From NCBI RefSeq assembly GCF_037042905.1, contig NC_087251.1:34141001-34205000 (forward strand): a stretch of 64,000 nt of DNA. The letters run 5' to 3'. Shown here one piece after another: positions 1 to 55,160 of the stretch (its first letter is position 1; each line of letters starts with the position of its first letter). Made by a program: the position numbers and the translations under genes. The notes below the pieces were generated by a model, which saw only the letters and a program-made list of their open reading frames with translations, was not told the DNA's origin and made no database searches. The DNA comes from Lytechinus pictus. Taxonomy: Eukaryota; Echinodermata; Echinoidea; Temnopleuroida; Toxopneustidae.

Positions 1-153
1 TTTTATTATTACAAGTATATATTTTAGTTATCAATTCCTTTGGTTTTATGATTTTGTTATTAAAGTTTATTAATGTATATAAAAATTAGTAAGTGTATGA
101 GACCATGAGGTTCCTGCAAGTTGATTTGGTTTGTTTTATCTGTTTTCCCGCAG

Positions 154-260
154 CATTTTCTTCTGAGATCTCTTTGCGAGCCTCTGATAAGACAAGGTAT
201 CCTAGAGCATATTATGTCATGATGGATGCCGAACATCTCTATTCAAAGAAACATGAATGA
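154..260 (+). CDS. Probable last coding exon of an unidentified gene entering from the left
   Basis: A strong acceptor (pyrimidine-rich tract ending in cccgcag at 153) is followed by an open frame. It uses two bases to finish a codon, then runs 34 codons to TGA at 258-260. The C-terminal peptide ends in AEHLYSKKHE and contains RYPRAYYVMM. A second frame (stop at 220) is open for only 22 codons. A poly(A) signal follows about 230 bp downstream, as expected for a 3'-terminal exon. I do not recognise the protein; its upstream exons lie outside the window. This gene would be tail-to-tail with the kinase gene on the other strand. Confidence 0.4.
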
Positions 261-492
261 TAAATCTTTAGCCATACCAATGCTGGATGTGACCTGAAAG
301 GCTGTTACAATATCATCGACGTTCCAGTGTACATCCATTAGACCAATTTGGTTTGGGTGATTTTTATTGGTTATTTATAAATAGGGGCGCTTCAATTATG
401 TGTAAAGGCCACGGCACACTTTACGTCTGGTGGTCCATGATCTTATTTTGGAATACCGGTAAATCTCATTTTGCCAATTTTCTGAAAATGTG

Positions 493-498
493 AATAAA
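493..498 (+). terminator. Candidate poly(A) signal AATAAA
   Basis: Canonical AATAAA about 230 bp after the stop codon of the candidate terminal exon at 154-260, followed by T-rich sequence. The hexamer is common in AT-rich DNA, so support comes mainly from its position. Confidence 0.35.
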
Positions 499-514
499 AA
501 GTATCTTTTTATTT

Positions 515-3500
515 GAGGTTCAAATTAACTGGAAGAATACCAATACAACAGTTTTGGATGATTGCAAGCCTTTTTTTTGGAGTAAAGGCCAAGTTAGTTT
601 CAAATTGTACGATTGCTAGGACGTCATTACGACTTGATATTAGATTCGCTTTTATTCTAATAAGGATGATAGCGTAGTCACAGATTTGAACATAGGTATT
701 CCTACAATGATTTAGAATAGTACACAGTAACAGATTCTAATGCATTTTATACCAAAATCAGGTCGCAGACCAATCGTAAGGTGTGTGATAGCCTTATCAG
801 AGGTTAATTCATCGACACTGGCATAGCAACACACCTGGCTCATTACATTACTCATTGGAAGCGTGTTCTTCTTTGGAAGCCTGTTCTGCTTTGAAAGCCC
901 TCAGATATGGCCGCCATAAGACGCAATGTTCTGGAGTCGGATTTATGTATTGACTATCACGTATTGTTCTATAAAATTATTAGATAATGAATGTATGTGA
1001 AATGAAATACCAGTAATGAAATCATATGTATGCAGTCATGATTTTGACTTTTCCATAAAGACTTGGAACCAGAGAAATTTGAACCTATGATTTAGTAACG
1101 AGTCGGTTAATGGGACTGATGAGCTGAAAACAAACCTCAACCCCCCCCCCCCCCCCCCCCCCCGCACATTCTTCATTTGTGCTTGTTATCTTATCTTCTG
1201 GGGGGAATCCAACTTCAAACTACATTTTTTTATGAGTGAAATATCCTTTGTTTAACTTTGTGAATTTAATTCTAATTTATAACATAGAATTGCCTTGAAT
1301 GAAATTTGACATGTAGTGTACAGTATATATTGCCTGTTACATTAATTTTCCCAGAGGGTGACAAGGGGAGTCTTTCATTAAAAAAAGTGATTTTCACTGA
1401 CTATAAGCTACTGCAAATCCTGCATATGATTGGCTGAAAGAAAAATAGTTCATGAAAATCATTGACAAAACACTTCCCCAATGTAATATGGCAATCTATA
1501 TGTAAATATATAATGAATAAACAGTGTATTGTAAGGGTAAAGCATTGTGTCAATTCATTTTTTTTTCTTATGGTATTTCTAAACACAGTTTGACATTGAA
1601 GAATGAAAACAGCAAAAACAAAAGACTCATTTGCATGAGACAACCTTCTCTCTTTTTTATTATTCAAGGAGTTTTTAAGCAGATGCATTTGGAATTAAAA
1701 CACAACTCGTCAGTGATACAAAATAAATCACGGAAAGTACAAATTGTGACTCAAAGCATTGGCCGCATCATAAAACATAGTATGGTATAATAATCTACCA
1801 AATACAAAAACTGAACATAATAACCAAGGTATTTTTCTCTTCAAAAAACAGCGAGCATATGTTGTCCAAACTGACTAATGATTAAACATGATTGTGACAG
1901 CTGAAAGATACACAGAGATAAAGGGAACACAAAACACTAAAAAAAGCTCAAGATTGCACTGTCTACCCCTTAATAGAAAGAAGAAATAAAAAGACCCCCA
2001 AAAAGCTGTATTCCAAATACTTGCAGCTCACAAACTAGATATATTCAGCATTCAACCAGGCAAGAAAGTCAAGCATTATTACGAATAGTTCATCATTTCT
2101 TCTTCAAATTTCTCATCCATTCTTATGAAGCCAACAGCAACATCTAAATTAGGGCGGGATACATGCTCTTCTCTGTTCAAATTGAAATAAACATCACTGA
2201 CTATTAAAGCACGAGCCAATTAAGTGGCAACGTGCGGAGGTTACCAACACCCTTATTTGAGTGTTCATGTAATCTTCTAATGATGACTGCACTTTTCGAT
2301 ACATTTTGGGAAACAATCTGGATCCCATAACACAAAGCTTAGCGATCATCATAGAAGAAATATCTTTACGATTGATTTCATTGACCACAATGTACTATCC
2401 ATCGTGAAAAATCAAGCGCATAATTAATCACTAACCTTTGTGTTACGGGAACCAGAATAAGAAAAGTAAGAAATGCTAAAGGATTGTTGACTCGTGTATG
2501 GAGGTTGATGTGTACCCAATAGAATCTGACCCATGGATGGGCTTAGCTAAAAAATAACCAATTTCAACCTGAACCATATCCAATGGATTCTCAAAATTTC
2601 TGAATTATTTTGCAAGTGTCATTGTTTAGTTTATTTCCCCCCCTCCCCCCCCCCCATTCTGTGATACTACAATTGACAAATACTTAAGTATAGTTGGAAT
2701 GGTACACAAATAAAAAAAGGCAGCCAAGTATAAACTGATTCATGGCACTAACTACAGTTTATCCAATCACTACATAATAATTTCAAATTTATACAAATCT
2801 TCACCTTCAAGGAACAGCAATTGTCCACTTAATTCATCTGTATCAAGTTAATATATATAAAATCAATGAATTTGGTCGAACAAGTACCCTACAGGAAATG
2901 TGTAAGGCCCATCCCCTTTGCAAAAACAAAGTTTGAAGACATGGCAAAAATCACCAGCACTCTCCTTACATTGATGTACAATGCATAATATGTCATGTCT
3001 CTATTGCATAAGATTCCACAAAAAGGTCCTTAATATCATTAAAATTAATAATGACCTTCTTGCACAAGACAGCAATTTTATCAAACGGGGTCCATTAAAT
3101 ATTGTTGAGCCCCATTTCTCAACAACCAGCTTCACACTATAAGATCAACAAAACCAAGGCAGTTCAATTTCTTGTCATTTCCATGCCATATCTGAACGCA
3201 CCTTTATTTAAATATCTCTGTAAACATTAACAGAGGTAAATGAAAAAGAACAAGACTACTGCAACTCAATATATAATGTAGGTGTAATGCATCTTCTGTC
3301 TGAAACAGGAGATAAATACAAAAACTTTCATCTTTAGAATAAATAAGTTTGACAATCTGAAGAGCACCACAGTATTTCAACTATCCACAAATTCTAATAT
3401 ACAAAACATATCTGGTAAATGAATATTACTTGGCAAGGACAAATCTACTTTACAAAAAAAAAGATAAATCATACTTTAACTTCTGTAAGACTAGGTATGC

Positions 3501-6500
3501 ATAAGATCTACATGTAATGATCATAAAGTAACTTGATTCCACAAAACATAATTATTAAAGGCTTACAGTTACTACTAGTACATTGGATGTGTAATCAAAT
3601 TCATGCTAGTTTCCATCTATTACTGTACTGTGTGTTTTGGTTTTGTTTTCATTTTTTTTTCTGTTTCTGCTTAATTTATGTATTTTATGCCGTTATTCTA
3701 ATTTCCACAACAATTTCAAGTTAATTGCAAATTGGAAATATATTTTGTTAAATAAATCAGTTTTGAAACAATACTGAAAGCATCCATCTGATAATTGACA
3801 ATGAAAGACCTGTTAGCAAACTTAAATTATATTTTACGACTGCAACCTTTTGGTTTTAATTAAAGCATGTTCAGATAACTGAGAATGTAAAAAAACAAAA
3901 AAAATAATCCTTTTAAGTTGTTAGTGCAAATACCCTTGGCAAGTGTATTCTTTGGGCAAGCATATGTATCTTGCAGAGGATTGACAACAAGCAAGCAAAT
4001 AATTAGCTCACTGGTTAATATATTTCAACGTATCAGAGTTGTAGCGAAACAATAACCCATTCCAAATGAGTAAAGCTTTGTTGAGCAAGAAGGGAATATC
4101 GTATTTTTTGTTCTTGTGTTTTTTTTTTTTTTTAGAAAGGGTGGAAATTTCAACCCAGATAATCTCAACATCCCTTCAAATCAAAGCATCACATCCCTTT
4201 TTACACACACGTTTCAGATAAAATTATCCACGGCCTATATTCACAAGGATAGGTTAAAATGGATATGGTAAAAGTATACTTGATTCAGCAAATAAACATT
4301 TATTTGAAATGTTCCAACAATAAACATACTTTTTAGAAAAGGGTGCTAAATTAACATTTGTTGTTATAGTTACAATAGCTGTTCATTTAAAGGACAAGTC
4401 CACCCCAACAAAAAAGTTATTTGAATAAAAAGAGAAAAATCCAACAAGCATAACATTGAAAATTTCATCAAAACCGGATGTAAAATAAGAAAGTTATGAC
4501 ATTTCAAAGTTTTGCTTAATTTCACAAAACAGTTGTATGCACATCCTGGTCGGTATGCAAATGAGGAGACTGATGACGTCATCCACTCACTATTTCTTTT
4601 GTATTTTATTATATGAAATATTCTAAATTTCTCCTCATTGTCAAGTGAAACAGTGATTATTTCCTCCCTATACATGTGGAATTAGCATTGTTTAATAATA
4701 TATGGTTCAGTCAAGTCAGTGCCTACGGTCAAATCTGTAAAAAAAAATGAAATATTGTATAATTCAAACAATAAAAAACAAAATAGTGAGTGATGGACAT
4801 CATCGACTGACTCATTTGCATGTCACAGAGTTGTGCACATCACTGTTTTGTGAAAAATAAGCGAAACTTTAAAATACCATAACTTTCTTATTTTACATCC
4901 GATTTTGATGAAATTTTCAGTGTAATGCTAGTTTGATTTTTTTCTATTTATTCAAATCAACATTTTGCTCGGGTGGACTTGACCTTTAAATTCACTTAGA
5001 TCAAATCTAAATTAAACACATTTTTAAACACAATACCAAGTGAAAATTTAACACCCATTTTTCAAACCATATGTTAATATATTGAAAGTGTATTCTTCTT
5101 CAAGCACTCTTTTAAAATGGGCTGTTATACTTCACACATCTTTGCAAATGTATGCCCTTATATTCTAGTCCCTAGAGAATGATGATGTCATAGGAGATCA
5201 ATTTACCCACAATACATCACAATGCATCATGTGAAATTTGGTCTTGGTTTGAAATATTTTCATAATACATGACCAAACTTAAGAATTTGTAAGTTTGTTC
5301 CATATGTGAATTTTAACTTATTAGTGGTGGCACTTGATGGCACATACCATTGCAAATCCACTGTAATGCTCTCAAATAAAGATAACTAGTGTAGATGATA
5401 CATTTGAAGAAAGTAAGTTAGGGAACAACACATCTTTTTTTTCATTCCACCAGGAATTGTGATCATGTATCTATATGATCCTGAATCAGAGTTGTATCAA
5501 GTTGCTCTGGAAATACGGTACAAAAGGAAGGGACTTTTTGGTAGATTTGTCTGAAATATATATATATATCAAAGTATAGAAAGGAAACACTATGGGATAC
5601 AGCATTGAGTAGATAACATTTCATAATATGGTAAACCGCAATGCTCTGTATTTCATCTGGCTTTTTCTTTATAATATTAATTAGAACGGTGGTCAGTAAA
5701 GAAAGGGAGGGGTCCTATATATCTCCTTTCAAAGTCTACATCTCAAAATATGCATACATTGTCTCTACATCTCCTAAATATGCAATTTAAACCACATAAT
5801 TGCATAGAGTAAATAATAAGTGAAAAAGGCAAATAATACTAATTCTGGATTTTGTATTTAAAAACAAAATGCACACAATATCATAGCTGCTGTTATTATT
5901 ATTTAATTTACTTCTAGTTACAAACTGAGTGTGCATTTCAAACACACAAACCTGGTTTAGAAAGGAAAGAGGCTTATATTGTATAATTTTGGTTATGAAT
6001 TACACATAAGACATTGATTATCAATGCCAATACACAACCATAAAAATCTTAGAAGATTCAAAGATTACTGTGTTTGTCATGATGCCACTATATCAAATTT
6101 TGAAATTGTCTATCTCATTCAATAATGTAAAATACAAATAGTTTCTCACTTCTGTCTTCACTAGTATTCCTGTCACAAATTCTATAACACATCAAAAAAG
6201 TGTTCTGGAACCATATATATGATTCTTCCTGTCAAAACCAGGAGATTGTATATACTGCGATAGTATGAAAACAATACTTCTCTCAAAAGGTGACATCATA
6301 GTAGCCATTACATCAACAGCCCCTCATTTTCAGATGCAAACCTCAAGCAAAAAGAGAATCTGAAACTTTCTTGAAAGCTTTCTGCATTTTGTAAAAGATC
6401 TATCCTTGATATGTGTATGTGGACAATTATACCCATATCAACTTTCAACTTTTTTTTTCTTCGACAAAGTCATAAAATACAACTGGTTTTGACAGAAAGA

Positions 6501-8685
6501 GCCATGTGTACATAAATGGTTTATAGCATCAAATAATACATCACACAGTTTAAATTCCAATTATACAGCTTTTAAAAAAAAATGAGATCTCAGGTACAAC
6601 AGCCACACAATCAAATCCAACAATACATTATACTTAACAGAGATTTCATGGGATGTAAGAGAAGGGGAGGGTCGTATCTTATGCCACATATTCACAAATG
6701 AACAAAACTCGGTAAATTCTTCCATCTCGCTGACGAAATTTGACCAACAAAATATGAGCAACACTCAGTAAAATCACCAATTTATATTTAAAAAAACAAT
6801 AAAAATGAAGGAAAATGTGTGCATACTTTGACCATTTACAGATAAGAACACAACATTATACCGACTTGTTAACTCCCTAATATGCTTTGACCATATTTCT
6901 TGGTAATATCATACACTCCATTCTAGATACACACAAAAGTTGACTACACTCTAAATCAGCATAAAATCCCAACAATGTACGAGGGATTATATATTGCACA
7001 AAAAAATGTTCAAAATGTGACACTGAAAGAATTCCCTATTTTTTTCCCCAAAAAACAATTCTTTCATCAGGTGCCATTTTTATCCGCAATTTGTTCGGCT
7101 TCCATACTTGCTCCGTGGTTGTGCGAAAACCATTTATGCACACTTTAAAGTTTGTGCGAAAAAACATCAAATAGGCATCCATAAAAACAAAGCTCCACTG
7201 GTTAATAGCCGTCGAGTAGGTTCAAATACTTCTGAGTCATGGGAAATGATACATTGTGTTTATGAGTTCTGAATTGTTTATCAACTATCTCCAGTGGCAG
7301 AGGTTGACTTATGTATATTTGTATTGTTGTGAAGGCACACAGCTATGTCTGTCAAACTTCCTTGCAGTTTTGTAACATGTAGAAGTATATTCTCACAGCA
7401 TGATTTAGACTATTTTCAGGTGGACAGAATGTATTTGGAATAAATACATTCACTCCTTTTTATCTAATGCATCCACTGATATCATCACATTTGTTTTCTT
7501 CCAATGAGCCAGTCTTCATTCTTTGCCAGTAAAGGTATGTTCATTGAAAACACATTGTCCCATTGATTGTGGTTGCGCAATAACTGTCTCTGCTTGGCAA
7601 TCAAGCTTACAATCATGTTTCTGAGTTGTATCCTCTTCTTTCCTCGAGTCTATCCACAGAAAATAAACTAAAAAATAATACATGTATAAATATATATTAT
7701 ATATATTATATATCGTTTCCATCTTGAGTCCAAACTGACAGAGACTCTGGCAAGGAACATTGTTCTGTGGCTGTAAATTTCAACAAAAGTATGGAGATAA
7801 TGTTGGATGACATTCTCTTGAGTTGTTTCTTCGGTCCTTGGGTTTCAAAATGAGATGACTCTTTGCTGGCTCCACAAAATAATCAGAGGTTTTCATCCAG
7901 GCTAAAGCATGACATCCGTATCAAAGACAAATATCTTCCCCTGTCAATATGAGAAATCACTTATGAGATGAGGAGAACTAATGGCTGAAATGTAATGTAT
8001 ATCCATGTGATATAAATAAGATAAATTGATAGATGAAGAGCTATGCCAAGGGAGCATTTCATGAAACAAGTAGTCGCTGACAACTGTTATAAGCTACTGA
8101 AATCCTTGCATCTGACTGGCTCAGAACTAGTCAGTGAATGTTACTGACTCGTCCCTACATGAAACACTCCCCAGAAGGTAACCAAAGGGTTTTGTAAGAA
8201 AAGTAATATTTCTTGATGACACTCTGGAGGTAAGGTAGAATCCTTTGCAGAATGAAAATAAAGGTGATATTAATGCTGAGGCAAAGTCAGAACAGATTAT
8301 GGACGATAAATACTGTTCCTTCATCCCGACTATCAAATACGGGTTTTCCTCCACGATATACTACGTACATCCAGTCATTTAAGTGTTTTCATCGTCGGAC
8401 TGCAGTATCCAATACCAATGCTCAGACGTTGCTTTCTCATTTCTTTGTTTCTTTGGGTCTACATCCGTCCTGATGTGTAAGCGTTAGGGTACATGATTTG
8501 GACAGAGCATCACTGCTCTACTTGAAAGTGTATGATGGACTCACTGTAAAGGGCTTTCGTTCCACACATAAAAGGGACTAGTCTTGTATTCCTGTTTAAT
8601 GACTGAAAGTGAAATTGGTTAGGGAACACGGTGTGGCACACTGGTCCTCTCCCAACACTAAGCTTGGCTTTGGTTCCTCAGATGA
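515..8685 (-). other. Tail-to-tail interval and presumed 3' UTR of the kinase gene
   Basis: No coding exon is supported here. The part nearest the kinase stop codon (about 7.1-8.68 kb) is less AT-rich and is probably 3' UTR. Possible minus-strand AATAAA signals (TTTATT on the plus strand) lie at 4299-4304, 3203-3208, 2629-2634 and 1656-1661; I cannot tell which is used. The stretch also holds poly-C runs (1141-1163, 2638-2655) and a fold-back element (4387-4990). Confidence 0.4.
4387..4990. mobile_element. Fold-back MITE, family 1 (AAAGGACAAGTCCACC ends)
   Basis: The left end (TTTAAAGGACAAGTCCACC) and right end (GGTGGACTTGACCTTTAAA) are near-perfect inverted repeats. The two arms stay complementary for about 200 bp each, including a TTTCATCAAAA(C/T)CGGATG stretch and the AATAAGAAAGTTATG module. 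There is no coding capacity. It lies inside the presumed 3' UTR or downstream flank of the kinase gene. Confidence 0.8.
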
Positions 8686-50782
<42,097 letters not shown>

Positions 50783-51010
50783 GTTTCTCTGGTTTTTACA
50801 GTATTATGCAGATGTTCTAAGGTAAACTTAGTTTATTCCAACAAATATCCTGCCTACTGGCACTCCATTTCCACGATCTGGGTGCGGTAAAATGCAGAAA
50901 CAAGCACAGCAGACAAGCAAACATCCTAGCGCTTGAGCTGAAGTTCCGTCATTTCGCTGAAAATAAACATGGCGCAGGTCACGTGACGTGAGCTAGGACG
51001 GCAATCTAGG
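50783..51010 (-). promoter_or_regulatory. Putative PKD promoter and 5' UTR region
   Basis: Upstream of the start codon the DNA becomes richer in GC and CpG. It carries an E-box (CACGTG, 50980-50985) overlapping a CRE-like TGACGT (50984-50989) and an ATGGCG YY1-like core (50969-50974 on the plus strand). No TATA box is evident at a fixed distance. The start site is not determinable from sequence alone. Confidence 0.45.
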
Positions 51011-51917
51011 GAAACGGGTCAAGGAGTGTTTGAAATATTGTTTTATTAATAAATAAAAAATAAAGTAAAAACACATTCGTGGGGTGGAGGTGTCACAAAA
51101 CAGTGTAACCTTTGAAACAGTTTGAAGATTTGGAAATCAGAGCTTATTTAAGATTCGCAGCAAATCTTCACCCGGTGATTTCATTAATAAAAACTCAGGT
51201 AAAAACTTAGCCAAAAACGGTTTAGAAAAAAGTATGCGGGCCTACTGATACAAATACCGGGTATTTATAAATACATGAAATTGACTTGGTGAATTATATG
51301 TCATAATGTATGCCTAATGTAATATTATTTATCATATTGCATACATTACTCAGCATTATATTCCATACACTTTAATTGAAACATTAGTACACGATGATCT
51401 TATGGTTTGACTGAGGCTTTTAATCATAATGCCTATATGGGTATGTGCCTTATGAGAAGATTTACCTTTTATTATTTTTTTTTTCAAAATACAATAAGAA
51501 CTATTTAAAACAGCTCTTGTAAACATTTGAAATTTGTATTATTTCAACATTAAGTTTCAGAACTTTTAATTTAGCAAACATAATCACATTATGTCTTTTG
51601 TTGTTGTAAGCTCCGATTTTCTTAAATTGTTCGAGCCGGGCATCATCGGAATTCTTAGCAAATACAGAAAACGATATTTCTATGGGTTCTAAAGGTTTGG
51701 CAAAAAACAAACAAAACCAGAGTGCTCAAGTTATGACATCACAGTGTTACGTTTCAATATGTGAGGATTATTTCTTATTTCAAATTCATATATAAAATCA
51801 TGGACCTACTAGAAACGTGTATATCAAATAAAAAGCCTATATTATGTACATAATTGGTTATAGGCCTATATCAGCTTGGTGTTGATGTGGCCGAAAGTTG
51901 CTGAGTTCCTATATACA

Positions 51918-52116
51918 CACTGCAAAAACTCCGGTGTTGATTTAACACCAGCCCGGAATCTATATATGTCCACACCAGAGAAGTTTTGGTCTATAACACT
52001 TTATACAACACCAATTAGTATTAAAACAGCATCGGTTTGATTCCAAACTGGTGTTGTTTCAATACTTCTCTGGTGTGGACATCCGGGATTAAATCAACAC
52101 CGGAGTTTTTGCAGTG
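51918..52116. mobile_element. Short fold-back MITE with CACTGCAAAAACTCC ends
   Basis: The left arm CACTGCAAAAACTCCGGTGT is exactly mirrored at the right end (ACACCGGAGTTTTTGCAGTG). Inner arms CTATATATGTCCACACCAGAG and its partner CTCTGGTGTGGACAT also pair. About 199 bp, no coding capacity. Confidence 0.85.
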
Positions 52117-52489
52117 CAGAAACTGAAACCGGAAATTCATACTTATACCTGATAGGGTGTCATTGAAAAAGTGTCATAACTACCTGGGACACGTGCCCCC
52201 CCCCCCCCCCAGGGAATATGCCTTATGACTGACCAAAAAATACAGAAATAAAGAAAATACTATCATCGGGGGAAATGGAATGGAAGAGAGAGAAGGAAAG
52301 AGAAGCTTTGAGGGGAAAAACAGGGGTGGATTAATTCAGCTTTCGCCAACGGGGGGGGGGGGGGTACTTTCATACATAATTATTATTCCCGATTGTTTTT
52401 TTTTTTTTGGGGGGGGTATTTTAAACACTTAAAGGGTTTATTAACATCGTAGCTTTATTCTTACAAACATGCTAAGGAAGATCTTTTTC

Positions 52490-54060
52490 ATAAGGCCAAA
52501 TATAATAATGCGAGTGCGTAGCGCGAGTTATTATGCATTTAAACCTGAAAATTAAACATTCTCAGCAGTTTTTGTAAGCATGAGTATCTATAAACAATAT
52601 TGATGCGAGCGCGAAGCGTGAGCCGAAAAGTCTTAAAATTCCGACCAAAAAAAAATTGACATTCGAATTAAGCACTTTTGGTAATCATGAACAGGATGGT
52701 ATATCTAAAACTTAACATCTCTTGCGAGTGCGAAGTGCGAGCTGAAAATTTATGAAATTCCGACCGAAAACTGGACATTTTAAGCATTTTTTGATATTAT
52801 GAACATGATGGGTATCAAGATCTATCTAAACATGTTAATTGATGCGAGCTGAACAAAAAATTATATTCTGATTAAAATTTGGATATTGTAAGCACTTTTG
52901 ATCATCATGAACAGAGTGGGCATCTAAATTAACATTATTTTGTCAATTTGATGCGAGCACGAAAAGCTAGCTGAAAGTTTTAATATTTTGACCTGAAATT
53001 TGGCCATTGTTAGCACACTGTAAAAAAAATCTTTGAATCAGTAGTTAACACTTAATGTATTTAAGTAGAATTTACAATTTGTAATTATTTTTCGTTGTTT
53101 TTAAGTAGTTTCAACTTGTCTTTTAATTTACTTGATTTACTTGATTTATTTGGGTTCAATATACATTTAAGAAAATTCACGTATTGATAGCTTGCTTTGA
53201 TTGAGTAAATCTAACTCAATTAGGCAAAGATGATTGTTACTTATAAAATCATGTTGAATGTACTTATATTTTTCAATTAACGCCATATTTAAATAATTCA
53301 TGAATATTCATTAGAGCAAGTAAATGTTTTTTTTTTTTAAATAACTGTCATATCTATTTGTGTTTGAAATTGTTTTGGATAAGGGTGTGCTAACTATTGT
53401 ATTCTTTTGTTGAATCAATGAAAAGGCAATATTAAATAGTCATTTAGCAGAAAATTATTCTCACTGTTTTATTTGTAAGAATGAAACGATCGCGTATAAA
53501 TATAAATGTCAGTACCTATACATGTACAGGTAAGTGACAATTCACAAAGTCTAATATTTGGATAAAACATGTCTAAAATGAAAATGATGCCACCAAAAGT
53601 GGGACGATGGGGGAGCGGACTTTCGAATCACGAAAGTCCACTCCCCCATTTGATATTTTCAAATATTTTGTTGATTGTTTTACTTAATTGAATTAAGTTA
53701 TTGTAACTTAATTTTCTTGAGTAAAATGGAAGCAAAGAAAATAAGTAAATTTTACTCAAAACTGCCAAAGTCATAAATACTTGAAAAAATTAAGGCAATT
53801 TTTTGCCACAATTTTATTAAGTAATTTCTACTAATTTTTTTTTACAGTGCACTGTTTGTAATCATGAACAATGCGTATCTAACCAAACAACTGATTCGAT
53901 ATTGCTAGTATACAAAGTGTGGGCTGAAACTATTTGATATACTGACATAGAAAGGGAATTTTCTATGGACTGTTTGGATAGGCTATACCTGTCCCATGCA
54001 CTCATCATATTGATGCGAGCGCGTAGCGCGAGTCGAAGATTTTTTACATAGAGCATTTTT
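52490..54060. repeat. Diverged tandem array (GATGCGAGCGCGAAGCG units), interrupted by a fold-back element
   Basis: Units of roughly 110-125 bp share GATGCGAGCGCGAAGCGTG, AATTCCGACC.AAA and AAGCACTTTTGGTAATCATGAA. Copies begin near 52508, 52601, 52722, 52841 and 52951. The array resumes after the insertion, near 53849. A reverse-oriented relative (GCTTCGCGCTCGCAAC) lies near 56080. Confidence 0.75.
53017..53848. mobile_element. Large fold-back element nested in the tandem array
   Basis: Ends ACTGTAAAAAAAAT and ATTTTTTTTTACAGT are inverted. GCAC flanks both sides (53013-53016 and 53849-53852), consistent with a target duplication, and removing the element restores the array motif AGCACTGTTTGTAATCATG. 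A central hairpin pairs GGGGGAGCGGACTTTCG with CGAAAGTCCACTCCCCC near 53612-53648. Confidence 0.75.
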
Positions 54061-54399
54061 TTTAACCAACAGAATATATCTCTCGCTAAAACACAACAGG
54101 GGCGGCGGAGCGAATTTGAAAGTGGGGGGAGGGGCACAGGGGAAAAGGGCACCTTTTCTTTCGAAAATGGCACTTAAAACAAGGAATAAAAGACTTATCT
54201 ACCCCCACTCACATGACTCATGAAACTTAAGGCACGTATAGGATTATTCATTAAAAAATTAGAATATTGTTTTCTTAGAACATGCAGACTGAACATTTTA
54301 AAAAAAGAAAGGGGGCATTTGTCAAAAGTAAATAAGGGAATATTAAAATAGGGCATTTAATTAGATGTTAAAATTATTGATGAATTTCTGAAATAAAAA

Positions 54400-55160
54400 A
54401 GAAGTAGCGAAAGGGGCAAATCATATTTTGAAAGGGATAGTGCAATTAAAGGATGCACTTGCAGAAGGAAGCAGAACGCTAAATAAAGAAACCGGGCGCT
54501 CATCGGGCAACAACAGTGAACAGCTACGCAGAAGGCAAAGGAGCACTTGCTAACGGCATAAAACGGGTCCTTCTCAGGTATGAAAGGGACACAGAACACG
54601 TTCGTGAGGAGCACTGTTCTTCTGTAAAAAGGGGCACTGATTCGAGAAATAGCACTTACAAGAGGGCAAGGGGCACTTGCTCACACATAAAACAGGTCCT
54701 TCTCAGATGAAAGGGGCACAGAACACGTTCGTAAGGGGCACTTTACTTGGGGAAAAAGGGGCACTGGCACGAGAAACCGCACCTATAAGAAGGCAAAGGG
54801 GTAGTTTTCTAAGGTAAATAAGGCACTGATTCGAGAAAGGGCACTTACTAGAATGTAAGGGGGCACTTGCTCACGCATAAGACGAGTCCTTCTCAGATGA
54901 AAAGGGCATTCACGTTCGCGAGGGGCATTTTTGGTTTAAAAAATGGCCCTGATACGAGAATGGCACTTTCTAACACATAAAACCGGTCCTTGTCAGGTGA
55001 AAGGGGTGCAGAACACGTTCGAGGGCGTTCTAGAGGGGCATTTTTTGGGGGTAAAATTGGCACTTATACGAGAAAGGGCACTTGGTAACACCCAAAACGG
55101 GTCATCCTCAGGGGAAAGTACACGTTCGTGAGGGGGGAGTCTTGTGTAAAAGTGCTTCAA
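54400..55160. repeat. Tandem array of GGGGCAC-type units (about 120 bp)
   Basis: Repeating blocks AAAGGGGCACAGAACACGTT, CGTGAGGGGCA, ACGAGAAA.GGCACTTAC and ACGGGTCCTTCTCAG, with about six diverged units. Apparent reading frames within it shift between units and look non-coding. Confidence 0.75.
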
